A DNA stretch of 64,000 nucleotides, taken from an uncultured Roseburia sp. (GTDB lineage Bacteria > Bacillota > Clostridia > Lachnospirales > Lachnospiraceae). The stretch covers positions 1-64,000 of the forward strand of contig UQNW01000018.1 in NCBI GenBank assembly GCA_900542495.1, given 5' to 3'. How positions within the stretch are numbered: position 1 is the stretch's first letter; each line of letters starts with the position of its first letter. The notes beneath the pieces are model-generated. The model ran no database searches, was not told the DNA's origin, and saw nothing but the letters and a program-made list of their open reading frames with translations. Position numbers and translations under genes: made by a program. Below, piece after piece: positions 7,693-15,902 of this stretch.

Positions 7693-9480
7693 TTACATCC
7701 TCTCAGGTGCTGAGAATCCTAATACATCAATGCAGGTCTCTAAAACAGACTTTGTAAGCTCTAACAGACGGATGTAAGATTTCTGGACTGTCTCATTCTC
7801 CTCAGACATAATCTTTGTTCCATGATAGAAGCTGTTGAATGCATTGGCAAGATCATAAATATAAGAACAGATCTTATGAGGTGCTGTCTCCTCAAATGCA
7901 TTCTCCATGACTGCGTTGAACTTGGATAATTCTAACATCAGATCCTTTTCGCTCTTGGAATGTGCTGCCTCGATCACTGCGCCGCTCTCGTCTTTTCCGA
8001 GGGCATGATATTTATTTAAAATTGATTTGATACGAACGATCGTATACAGGATATAAGGACCTGTGTTTCCCTCGAAGGAAGTGAAACGGTCAATATCAAA
8101 GATATAATCTTTGCTTGCCTGATTGCTCAAATCTCCGTATTTGATAGCTGCGAGTGCGACCATTTTGGCAGTATTTTCTGCTTCCTCGGCACTGATTCCA
8201 AGGTTCTCCTTTGTCTTCTGGTTCTCCTGGATCTTTGCAAGCATCTCCTCATTGATTCCGGAGATCAGATGCTCTAATCGCATAACGCCGCCCTCACGGG
8301 TCTTAAACGGTTTTCCGTCTTTACCGTTCATCGTACCAAAACCTAAAAACTTCAGTTCTGTTTCCGGTTTTACGATACCTGTTTTTCTCGCACAGCGGAA
8401 CACCTGTGTAAAGTACAGTTCCTGACGCTTATCAACCACATAGATGATCTCATCCGGATTGTAATCTTTCATTCTCCATACCATTGTTGCAAGGTCTGTT
8501 GTGTTGTAAAGGGATGCTCCGTCTGATTTTAAGATCATACATGGCGGGATCTCTTTTGTATCGGTATCCTCTTTGACATCTACGACTAACGCGCCGTCAC
8601 TGATGTAGGCAAAACCATCGTCCTTCATCTTCTGGACCATATCCGGAATATATGGCTGTGCGTCAGACTCGCCCTTCCATAACTCAAAGGAAACATTTAA
8701 GTTCGCATAGTTTCTCTTTAAGTCTGTCACGGACACATTTAAAATATGTTTTAATAATGCCTGATAACCGCGTTTTCCATGCTGAAGTTCAAAAGTTGCC
8801 TGCATGGCTGCTTCCTTGTATGCCTCATCCTCTTTGGATTTCTTGCTGGCGGTCGGATAGATCTCCTCTAATTCCGAGATTGTAAAAGGAGCTTCCGCAG
8901 GATATGCTCCGGTATAAGAATCATCAAAATAAACTAACTCCGGTCTTCTTAACTTTAACTCTGTGATGATCAGTCCCATCTGAAGACCCCAGTCTCCCAA
9001 ATGCACATCACCGATCACATTGTGTCCCATGAATTTACCGATACGCTTTACACTCTCACCGATAATTGCAGAACGCAGATGTCCTACATGGAGAGGCTTT
9101 GCAACGTTTGGTCCGCCGTAGTCGATCATGATCGTCTTTGGATCCTTTGTTGCTTCACATCCGAAACGACCGTCATCCTCCTGCATTTTTGCCACATAAT
9201 CTGCAAGATATGCCTCATTGATCTTCAAATTGAGGAAACCCGGCTTTACGGATTCTGCCATTGCAAAAATAGGGTTTGCTGCAAGTTTTTCTACTACTTC
9301 GTCCGCGATCATAAATGGGGCTTTTTTGTATTCCTTGGCTGCTGCCATGGCACCATTACACTGGTATTCACAGAGATCAGGTCTGTTCGATAAAGTAACC
9401 TTTGCATATTTTGCATCATATCCGCATTCTGTGAATGCTTTTGTCACTTCATCTGTGATCAAATCCAAGATTTTTTTCAT
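7693..9480 (-). CDS. argS: arginyl-tRNA synthetase
   Basis: This class I synthetase charges tRNA-Arg. The 595-residue product shows an N-terminal additional domain, the HIGH signature as HVGH in NVAKPLHVGHLRSA, and FKTREGG at the position of KMSKS, which is usual in ArgRS. The C-terminal DALR anticodon-binding domain contains YIYDLANAFNSFYH. The ATG at 9480 is preceded by AGGAAAACGTT. The gene appears monocistronic, with its own terminator, and no T-box was seen upstream. Confidence 0.96.
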   Translation of the reverse strand: MKKILDLITDEVTKAFTECGYDAKYAKVTLSNRPDLCEYQCNGAMAAAKEYKKAPFMIADEVVEKLAANPIFAMAESVKPGFLNLKINEAYLADYVAKMQEDDGRFGCEATKDPKTIMIDYGGPNVAKPLHVGHLRSAIIGESVKRIGKFMGHNVIGDVHLGDWGLQMGLIITELKLRRPELVYFDDSYTGAYPAEAPFTISELEEIYPTASKKSKEDEAYKEAAMQATFELQHGKRGYQALLKHILNVSVTDLKRNYANLNVSFELWKGESDAQPYIPDMVQKMKDDGFAYISDGALVVDVKEDTDTKEIPPCMILKSDGASLYNTTDLATMVWRMKDYNPDEIIYVVDKRQELYFTQVFRCARKTGIVKPETELKFLGFGTMNGKDGKPFKTREGGVMRLEHLISGINEEMLAKIQENQKTKENLGISAEEAENTAKMVALAAIKYGDLSNQASKDYIFDIDRFTSFEGNTGPYILYTIVRIKSILNKYHALGKDESGAVIEAAHSKSEKDLMLELSKFNAVMENAFEETAPHKICSYIYDLANAFNSFYHGTKIMSEENETVQKSYIRLLELTKSVLETCIDVLGFSAPERM

Positions 9481-9583
9481 AACGTTTTCCTTTCATGTTC
9501 TGTAAAACTTTCCATTTATCGTACCTCTCTGGATTTCGAAAGATACTGCTAACTATATAGTTTACTTGCCTTTTGCAAAATCG

Positions 9584-10096
9584 TCAATCATTTTTAAAAA
9601 TTACACTTCTTACTTTTGCAAGTGCATTCAATAAGATCGTACCAAGGATACAGCAGCAGATGACTTCTCCTGCCCCTACGGTCAGCATATAGAATGGGAT
9701 TGCCACATCATGTCCGCCGACTTCCATTGCAAGTCCATATCCATAGCGCAGTACAAACGGGATAATGACCATATTTGCGATCACTGGCGGAAGCGTGCAT
9801 AAAAATTTATGTTTCCGCAGTAAATAGGTTCCAACCGCACCAAGTAAGGTCGCGAGACTTCCGAACACAACATCATAAACCGCTGCCCCTGTAAGCAGAT
9901 TGCTGAGCAGACATCCGATTGCAAGTCCCGGTATCGCTGCCGGTGTAAAAAATGGTAAAATGGTGAGTGCTTCTGAAATTCGTACCTGAATGGCACCGGA
10001 AGCCAAGTTAAATGCACTGATAAAAATCGTCAGTACCACGTAGATTGCTGCAATCACTGCAGCCTGGGTAAGAAATAATACCTTTTTGTTTCTCAT
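9584..10096 (-). CDS. queT: queuosine precursor transporter QueT
   Basis: This is a 170-residue integral membrane protein with about five helices, of the QueT (COG4708) family of S components for preQ1/preQ0 uptake by ECF transporters. The hallmark VRISEALTILPFFTPAAIPGL is visible near residue 32. The start at MRNKKVLFL is set by AAAGGAG eight bases upstream; a longer reading from 10192 would run through the riboswitch. The aptamer at 10104-10148 supports the substrate assignment. No queuosine biosynthesis genes are nearby, so salvage is suggested. Confidence 0.9.
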   Translation of the reverse strand: MRNKKVLFLTQAAVIAAIYVVLTIFISAFNLASGAIQVRISEALTILPFFTPAAIPGLAIGCLLSNLLTGAAVYDVVFGSLATLLGAVGTYLLRKHKFLCTLPPVIANMVIIPFVLRYGYGLAMEVGGHDVAIPFYMLTVGAGEVICCCILGTILLNALAKVRSVIFKND

Positions 10097-10103
10097 ATGT
10101 TTT

Positions 10104-10148
10104 TCTCCTTTAGTTTTGTTTTTCGTCAGGAAGGTTTCGAACTGACGC
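10104..10148 (-). promoter_or_regulatory. preQ1-I riboswitch upstream of queT
   Basis: The minus strand reads a stem CGTCAG-CTGACG around the loop TTCGAAACCTTC, then the A-rich tail AAAAACAAAACTAA, which runs straight into AGGAG of the queT ribosome binding site. Stem, CC-containing loop and ACTAA tail are the layout of class I preQ1 aptamers, in which the tail forms a pseudoknot with the loop. Because the tail touches the Shine-Dalgarno sequence, control is probably at translation initiation. Confidence 0.82.
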
Positions 10149-10180
10149 AAAAAATCGTTGTGCTTATCACACAACGATTT
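10149..10180 (-). terminator. terminator-like hairpin between dapF and the preQ1 aptamer
   Basis: AAATCGTTGTG and CACAACGATTT form a perfect 11-bp stem with a 7-base loop, followed on the minus strand by six T. It ends dapF transcription. The preQ1 aptamer begins only a few bases later, so a queT promoter would have to lie upstream of this hairpin, or queT must depend on read-through. Confidence 0.8.
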
Positions 10181-10218
10181 ATAAACTATCATATTCTTTC
10201 AGCATTTGCAAGGACTTT

Positions 10219-11058
10219 TTACGCAAAGAAGTTCTCAGCCAGCGTAATGCTTCCAATATACACGACCGGTCCTGTCATAAACACCCGGTCATCCTCTGCA
10301 AATTCCACCAGCAGATCACCACCCTGCATATGCACGTTCACACGGTCTCCCACCAGTCCTAATTTATGCGATGCCGATGCTGCCGCACAGGCGCCTGTAC
10401 CGGACGCATACGTGTAACCTGCGCCTCTCTCGTAAATTTCAATCTGTATATTCTCACGATCGATCACATGGCAGAGCTGCATATTGATCCGCTCCGGAAA
10501 ATATTTCGAATTTTCCACATAAGGACCTAGATGCAGCGCCTTATTTTTGCTGATCTCCTCCATCATCACCACACAGTTTGGATTTCCCATAGACACACAC
10601 GTAATGTTGTAAAAATTATCGCAGAAGAATACGGATTCATTGACCATATCCCCCTCAATGCCTACCGCGTGGATACTCTCTGCGCCAAAAGCGGCATAGC
10701 CCATATCCACTTTCATGCACGTTGCATCCTCGTCTAAAAATTCCACCTGCACCGGTCCTGCCTTCGTCCATAGTTCGTATTGTTTCTCTTTCACGTATCC
10801 GGTATCTTTTAAATACTTTGAAAAAATCCGGATGCCGTTACCGCTTCTCTCAGCTTCACTTCCATCCGGATTAAAAATGCGTACTTTTATTTTTTCATTC
10901 TCAAAGAGCGGACCGAACAGAATCCCGTCTGCTCCCACTCCGATATTGCGCCTGCATAACAGTTGTATCTGTCGTTCCTGTAACTGTTCGCGGTTCTGAT
11001 TCGGATCATAGATCAGATAATCGTTCCCCAGACCGTGATATTTTTTCAGAGTAACCAA
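10219..11058 (-). CDS. dapF: diaminopimelate epimerase family protein
   Basis: DapF interconverts LL- and meso-diaminopimelate for lysine and peptidoglycan synthesis. The 279 residues carry both half-domains and their motifs, but the two catalytic cysteines are replaced: RSGNG has Ser72 where CGNG is expected, and YASGTGAC has Ser219 where ACGTG is expected. The surrounding residues (NPDGSEAE, ERGAGYT, MGNPNCV) are well kept, so this is a family variant rather than a decayed gene. The start appears to be a TTG after GGTGGG. It may be an epimerase with altered chemistry, or a racemase for another amino acid. Confidence 0.8.
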   Translation of the reverse strand: MVTLKKYHGLGNDYLIYDPNQNREQLQERQIQLLCRRNIGVGADGILFGPLFENEKIKVRIFNPDGSEAERSGNGIRIFSKYLKDTGYVKEKQYELWTKAGPVQVEFLDEDATCMKVDMGYAAFGAESIHAVGIEGDMVNESVFFCDNFYNITCVSMGNPNCVVMMEEISKNKALHLGPYVENSKYFPERINMQLCHVIDRENIQIEIYERGAGYTYASGTGACAAASASHKLGLVGDRVNVHMQGGDLLVEFAEDDRVFMTGPVVYIGSITLAENFFA

Positions 11059-11097
11059 AACGATCCCACCATCGTCTGTTCTTACTATTACGATATG

Positions 11098-11400
11098 TCA
11101 GGAAAGCTCTTTTTGTTCCTGTTCGATCAGACTCTGTAATCTGTCATCCTTCTCATGCAAAATCTGCTGGATCTTTGTCTGTGACACCTCATCCTCATTC
11201 ATAGCATCTGTCTGTTTTTCTCCCTGCGCGTCTGCCTCATCATAAAGAGTATCTGCATACACACTGTCTGTGTGTTCCCGCTCGCTCTCTTCCTCTTCCC
11301 CACCAATTGCCTCCGGCTTTCCATAGGAAACATTCCAGAATTTGATGATACTTCTTTTCATTTTTTCCTGTTTGTTCTTCTCATCTATTAAATCTTTCAT
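11098..11400 (-). CDS. hypothetical charged protein
   Basis: This 100-residue product is not recognised. It is strongly acidic (many Glu/Asp, with an EEEESERE run near residue 37), has no membrane segment, and ends in a helical, Gln/Glu/Lys-rich tail (QSLIEQEQKELS). It precedes dapF by 39 bases on the same strand and diverges from sigG. No strong ribosome binding site is present before its ATG (GACGGTGTATAT). Confidence 0.5.
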   Translation of the reverse strand: MKDLIDEKNKQEKMKRSIIKFWNVSYGKPEAIGGEEEESEREHTDSVYADTLYDEADAQGEKQTDAMNEDEVSQTKIQQILHEKDDRLQSLIEQEQKELS

Positions 11401-11582
11401 ATATACACCGTCTTCTCGTCGTAATTATCGTAAACCCTGATGATGCAGTATCTTTTTCACTGCAGGATCAACTATAGTATAACATTTTTTTCCAGCAAAA
11501 AAAAGTTGCTTTCTGTATATTTTTTCCTCAAATGCCACATCCTCATTAATAACATCATTTTAGCAAACCAAAGGAGATTATC

Positions 11583-12362
11583 ATGCCTGCATATAAAGTG
11601 GAAATCTGTGGTGTCAACACTGCCAAACTCCCAATTTTAAAAGAAGCCGAAAAAGAAGCATTGTTTGCCCGCATCAAGCAGGGAGACTTAGAAGCGCGCG
11701 AAACCTATATCAAAGGAAATCTGCGCCTTGTTCTAAGTGTCATCAAACGTTTTTCCGGCAACCATGAAAATATGGATGACCTGTTTCAGATCGGCTGTAT
11801 TGGACTGATCAAGTCCATCGACAACTTTGATCCGACCATGAATGTAAAATTTTCCACTTATGCCGTGCCTATGATCATCGGGGAAGTAAGAAGATACCTG
11901 CGCGACAATAACAGCATCCGCGTAAGCCGTTCCCTTCGCGACACTGCCTACAAAGCGATCCATGCCAAAGAAATCCTTTCCAAAAATTCTTTTAAGGAGC
12001 CAACATTGCAGGAAATCGCAGAAGAATCCGGTGTTGCCGCGGAAGATATTTTATATGCGCTCGACGCAATCCAGAGCCCGGTCAGCCTCTATGATCCGGT
12101 CTACACCGACGGTGGCGATACCCTCTACGTCATGGATCAGATCAGTGACAAAAAAAACAAAGAGGAAAACTGGGTAGAAAAGCTTTCTTTAAGCGACGCT
12201 ATGAACCACCTCACTGAGCGCGAGAACTTTATTATCAACCTGCGCTTTTTTGAAGGAAAAACACAAATGGAAGTGGCGGATGAAATCCATATTTCCCAGG
12301 CACAGGTCAGCCGTCTGGAAAAGTCTGCATTGAAAACCATCCGCCAGTATCTTACCTTATAA
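11583..12362 (+). CDS. sigG: sporulation sigma factor G
   Basis: This 259-residue sigma-70 family protein controls late forespore genes. The N-terminal signature KVEICGVNTAKLPIL is characteristic of sigma G. Region 2 follows (DLFQIGCIGLIKSIDNFD), then region 3 and region 4 with the helix-turn-helix (KTQMEVADEIHISQAQVSRLEKSAL). AAAGGAGATTATC precedes the ATG. It runs convergently into the beta-CASP gene with only two bases between stop codons. I saw GTATA at 11514 but no good forespore-type -10 element. Confidence 0.95.
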   Translation: MPAYKVEICGVNTAKLPILKEAEKEALFARIKQGDLEARETYIKGNLRLVLSVIKRFSGNHENMDDLFQIGCIGLIKSIDNFDPTMNVKFSTYAVPMIIGEVRRYLRDNNSIRVSRSLRDTAYKAIHAKEILSKNSFKEPTLQEIAEESGVAAEDILYALDAIQSPVSLYDPVYTDGGDTLYVMDQISDKKNKEENWVEKLSLSDAMNHLTERENFIINLRFFEGKTQMEVADEIHISQAQVSRLEKSALKTIRQYLTL

Positions 12363-12364
12363 AA

Positions 12365-13969
12365 TTATCTCATCCACTTGTCACACAATGCATTGATCTG
12401 ATCTGCAAATTTTGCAAGTTCCTTATTCGGCAGACCTTCGCACTTATTAATGACCTCAAGCAGCCTCTGTCCAGCTGCCAGAAGTCTTGCAAATACATTG
12501 CTGGAAGCTTTGGAAGCTCCGTTTTTCTTCTTCTCGATCAGTTCCCTGCTTCCGGCTGCGATCTGCTCTCCGGTCACAAGATCAAATGCGTCGCCGCTGT
12601 ATGGCGCATAGGTGTCATACCCATATACCTCATGCACATGTGCCGCAAAGTTCTCTGTTACCTTGTCATCCCCATGAACAATAAACACTTTTTTCGGCGG
12701 CGTCTCAAAGGCTCCGATCCACTTTGTCAGATTGTTCCGGTCTGCGTGTCCGCTGATTCCCGGAAGATTCTCGATCTTTGCGTGTACCTCGATCGTCTCA
12801 CCAAACAGTTTTACCTGCTTTGCCCCATTTAACAGTGAATTTCCAAGTGTTCCCGGAACCTGATAACCAACGAATAAAATCGTGGAATCTTTTCTCCAGA
12901 GGTTGTGTTTTAAATGGTGCCGGATTCGTCCAGCCTCACACATACCGGATGCCGAGATGATCACCTTTGGTTTCTCATCAAAATTGATCATCTTCGATTC
13001 ATCACTTGTGATTGCCATGCGAAGTCCCGGAAAACCGATCGGATTGATTCCCTGATGTACCAGATTCAGTGCTTCCTCGCTGAAACAGTCCTCCACATTC
13101 TTATTAAAGATCGTCGTTGCCTCCACTGCCAGCGGACTATCGACGAACACATCAAAATGCTCAAACTCCGGCAGCAGATGCTCCGTCTTGATCCTTCGGA
13201 TAAAGTAAAGCATCTCCTGTGTTCTGCCGACAGAAAATGCCGGAATCACCAGATTGCCGCCCCTTGTAAATGTATCCTTCAATACCCCTGCAAGTGCGGC
13301 TGCAAAGTCCGGCGGTGTCTCATGCTGTTTGTCACCGTAAGTGGATTCCATTACGACATAATCGGCATCTTTGATATACTGCGGATCTTTGATGAGTGGA
13401 CGGTTGCCATTTCCAATATCTCCGGAAAATACAACCTTAACTTCATCTTCGCCCTCTTTAATCCACATCTCAATGCTTGAAGATCCAAGCAGGTGTCCGG
13501 CATCCACAAAACGCACCTTAAGTCCCTCACAGACTTCTATCACGCTGTTATAAGCACATGGAATGAAATGTGTGAGTACCCCCATGGCATCATTCATATC
13601 ATACATCGGTACTACTTCCGGTTTTCCGGCTCTCTTTGCCTTCCGGTTTCTCCACTCTGCCTCAAACATCTGGATATGTGCACTGTCCTTCAACATGATG
13701 TTGCAGAGCTGCGTCGTCGCCTCTGTCGCAAAAATCTGTCCGCGGAAACCATGGTTATATAAAAGCGGAAGCAGTCCGGAATGATCTATGTGTGCATGTG
13801 TCACAAACACATAATCAATTGCCGCTGCATTCACCGGAACCTCCTGATTCACGTACAGATCCGGTCCCTGTTCCATACCGCAATCCACCAATACATGCTT
13901 ATCCCCAAATGTTACATAGTGGCAGCTTCCCGTCACCTCATGCGCTGCACCCAGAAATTCTATCTGCAT
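12365..13969 (-). CDS. metallo-beta-lactamase/beta-CASP RNA-processing exonuclease-like protein
   Basis: This 534-residue cytoplasmic protein has the metallo-beta-lactamase motif THAHIDHSG, later metal ligands (DAGHLLGSSS, SGDIG), the beta-CASP insertion and an RNA-metabolising motif (ISASGMCEAGRIRHHL, PGISGHADR). Such proteins resemble CPSF73/YSH1-type RNases. The start MQIEFLGAAHEVTGS follows GGAAGGAACG; an upstream ATG at 14023 lacks a good site. About 100 C-terminal residues extend beyond the usual core and look helical. The substrate is unknown. Confidence 0.85.
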   Translation of the reverse strand: MQIEFLGAAHEVTGSCHYVTFGDKHVLVDCGMEQGPDLYVNQEVPVNAAAIDYVFVTHAHIDHSGLLPLLYNHGFRGQIFATEATTQLCNIMLKDSAHIQMFEAEWRNRKAKRAGKPEVVPMYDMNDAMGVLTHFIPCAYNSVIEVCEGLKVRFVDAGHLLGSSSIEMWIKEGEDEVKVVFSGDIGNGNRPLIKDPQYIKDADYVVMESTYGDKQHETPPDFAAALAGVLKDTFTRGGNLVIPAFSVGRTQEMLYFIRRIKTEHLLPEFEHFDVFVDSPLAVEATTIFNKNVEDCFSEEALNLVHQGINPIGFPGLRMAITSDESKMINFDEKPKVIISASGMCEAGRIRHHLKHNLWRKDSTILFVGYQVPGTLGNSLLNGAKQVKLFGETIEVHAKIENLPGISGHADRNNLTKWIGAFETPPKKVFIVHGDDKVTENFAAHVHEVYGYDTYAPYSGDAFDLVTGEQIAAGSRELIEKKKNGASKASSNVFARLLAAGQRLLEVINKCEGLPNKELAKFADQINALCDKWMR

Positions 13970-14034
13970 CGTTCCTTCCCCCTTTTGTAAATAGTTCGAC
14001 TTCTCCTTTAATTTATGATACAATTATACTCCAG

Positions 14035-14775
14035 TTACTCGAATCGTACAATTTCTTTTTTCAATCTCCCCATAATTTTTTTCTCAAGTCTGGAAATGTA
14101 CGACTGGGAAATTCCAAGCATATCTGCCACTTCTTTCTGTGTTTTTTCCTCTCCGTCAGATGTGTTTAATCCAAACCTCAGTTCGATGATCATCCGCTCC
14201 CTGCCGGACAGTTTTTCAATTGCTGTCTTTAAAAGTTTCCGCTCCACATCCGTCTCCATGTCTTTTCCCACAACATCCTCATCCGTTCCCAGAATGTCGG
14301 AAAGCAAAAGTTCATTTCCGTCCCAGTCTACATTCAAAGGTTCATCAATGGAAACTTCCAACTTTGTTTTGCTGTTTCTTCGCAGATACATTAAAATCTC
14401 ATTTTCAATACAGCGGGATGCGTAAGTGGCAAGTTTGATATTTTTGTCCGGGTTAAAGGTGTTAATCCCTTTGATCAGTCCGATCGTTCCAATCGAGATC
14501 AGATCCTCCACCCCGACACCTGTATTATCAAATTTTTTTGCTATGTATACGACCAGCCGCAGGTTGTGTTCGATCAGCTCCTTTCTCGCCCGCTCCGCAT
14601 GAACTCCCTCAAGCATCCGGATGCAATAGGCTTCCCGCTCCCCCTCTAATGGCGGTGGCAGAATCTCCGCACCTCCGATATAGTGCACTTCATCTTCTTT
14701 TCGCAAAAAAAGGCTGCAGATTCCCGACAGAAAATGAACCTTTTCATATCTTGGCAGTACAAGTCTCATGATCAT
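14035..14775 (-). CDS. sigE: sporulation sigma factor E (pro-sigma E)
   Basis: Sigma E is the early mother-cell sigma factor. The 246-residue product contains a pro-sequence ending at the cleavage-site motif YIGGAEILPPPL (Tyr32), region 2 (DLISIGTIGLIKGINTFNP) and region 4 (KTQKEVADMLGISQSYISRLEKKI). It is made inactive and processed by SpoIIGA, whose gene overlaps it by 32 bases upstream. AGGAATGAAAC precedes the first ATG. Confidence 0.96.
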   Translation of the reverse strand: MIMRLVLPRYEKVHFLSGICSLFLRKEDEVHYIGGAEILPPPLEGEREAYCIRMLEGVHAERARKELIEHNLRLVVYIAKKFDNTGVGVEDLISIGTIGLIKGINTFNPDKNIKLATYASRCIENEILMYLRRNSKTKLEVSIDEPLNVDWDGNELLLSDILGTDEDVVGKDMETDVERKLLKTAIEKLSGRERMIIELRFGLNTSDGEEKTQKEVADMLGISQSYISRLEKKIMGRLKKEIVRFE

Positions 14776-15529
14776 GTTTCATTCCTCTTTCCTGACTCCC
14801 CAGCATGGACGCATGAAGAATCATGTCATATTCTTTTCCCTCCAATAGACCTTCATTTGCAATTCCAACCTCTGCCGGTCTTATCTCAACCTTGTGTCTT
14901 CCATTCTGAATTTTTATGCATGTAATCTCTGCCACCGGCAAAAGCCCCTCCTTCTGCCCTAAGGAACAATACGGAATCAAATGTATTCTGTCTTTTCCCG
15001 GATTTAAAATCTTTTTGGCGGCACTTCTGCTTAAAATGCAGACTGGTCTGTGATTGTACGGATCTCTCAACTGGTTTCCACTGTCCCAGTATCCGGTAAT
15101 CTTCATCACACGCCCCCGGTGCTCTAATAGCACACAAAAAAGCTGATTGCCGAACTGCTTTCTACGCCCCATATACCAGGTCACGATTGAAAGAACAGCC
15201 GCCGCAATGACTGCCTGTATCCAGAAAAAAGTCTGCCCCAGTCCACTGCGGCTCAATGCTTCCATTACTCCGCCAAGTACAATGGTCATCAGATAAATGA
15301 CTGCCCAGTTTTCTAAGAACTCCCGCCACGGACGCTTTCCAAAGCAAAACAGAACCATTCCTGTATTTAACAGAAAATGTATCAGGATTGCCCGGGAAAA
15401 TGCCTCTGTGACGCCAAGCGTTACGATCAGGCTTCCTATGGATGACAAACATGCTGTAAACACAATCCTTCTTCCCCTTGTTCCACGCCGCAGGAGGCAG
15501 TTCGCCCCTGCAAGTGCAACAAAATCCAT
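14744..15529 (-). CDS. spoIIGA: sigma-E processing peptidase SpoIIGA
   Basis: SpoIIGA is a membrane-embedded aspartic protease that cuts pro-sigma E after septation. The product has four to five N-terminal hydrophobic segments and a C-terminal pepsin-like domain with ITGYWDSGNQLRDP, where the Asp-Ser-Gly is the catalytic triad motif. The first in-frame ATG (15529) leaves the first helix incomplete: the 15 codons before it, encoding YADVYLLQNLW at their end, look like genuine SpoIIGA, but no ATG, GTG or TTG occurs between them and the in-frame stop at 15581. A rare start codon or a frameshift near the A6 run at 15562-15567 is possible. Confidence 0.88.
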   Translation of the reverse strand: MDFVALAGANCLLRRGTRGRRIVFTACLSSIGSLIVTLGVTEAFSRAILIHFLLNTGMVLFCFGKRPWREFLENWAVIYLMTIVLGGVMEALSRSGLGQTFFWIQAVIAAAVLSIVTWYMGRRKQFGNQLFCVLLEHRGRVMKITGYWDSGNQLRDPYNHRPVCILSRSAAKKILNPGKDRIHLIPYCSLGQKEGLLPVAEITCIKIQNGRHKVEIRPAEVGIANEGLLEGKEYDMILHASMLGSQERGMKHDHETCTAKI

Positions 15530-15708
15530 CCACAGGTTCTGCAGCAGATAAACATCCGCATAAAAAATATAGATTAAAAATCACTCCCTCCTTTTCTTCT
15601 CCATAAGCCTATTCTATTTTTTTAGAACCGGCTTTTTTGTCAAAACGCCTCCTCTACTTTCAAAACTTCATCTGGTTTTTCCGACAAAACCTGTGTGTGA
15701 TACGGAAC

Positions 15709-15838
15709 AAAGAGTTGCTTCGCAACTCTTTGCGCGCTGATGCGCGCAAGCTTTAGCTTGCATAATTCTTCTGCGCATCAGTCGCATCCTCGCGGAGCTT
15801 TTTTATTGCATAGGAAGTAATTTCCTATGCAATAAAAA
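15709..15838. repeat. clustered-hairpin intergenic repeat, copy A
   Basis: Within 130 bases there are several back-to-back palindromes: AAAGAGTTGC-TTC-GCAACTCTTT, GCGCGC-TGAT-GCGCGC, CAAGC-TTTA-GCTTG, and finally CGCATCCTCGCGGAGC followed by TTTTTTATTGCATAGGAA-GTAA-TTTCCTATGCAATAAAAAA. The last module is closely matched at 59540-59604. The whole 15530-15902 gap holds no other gene that I can support, only this element and the ftsZ terminator. Confidence 0.75.
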
Positions 15839-15882
15839 AAGACCGTTACACGAAAACCTTATGATCTTCATGTAACAGTCTT
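15833..15882 (-). terminator. terminator of ftsZ and the dcw cluster
   Basis: On the minus strand AAGACTGTTACATGAA pairs with TTCGTGTAACGGTCTT, allowing one G-U pair, and is followed by at least seven T. It stands about 20 bases after the ftsZ stop codon. The clustered-hairpin repeat abuts it. Confidence 0.85.
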
Positions 15883-15902
15883 AACATTCTGTTCCTATGT
15901 AA

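Noticed and set aside
11510..11535. GTATA near 11514 as a sigma-F/sigma-G promoter for sigG
   Set aside because: The -10 region at the right distance does not match the expected GG-containing pattern.
15162..15584. Open frame on the minus strand overlapping spoIIGA (140 codons)
   Set aside because: Its product is Cys-rich and unrelated to known families; it is a shadow of spoIIGA. Only its first codons are relevant, for the possible frameshift at the A6 run.
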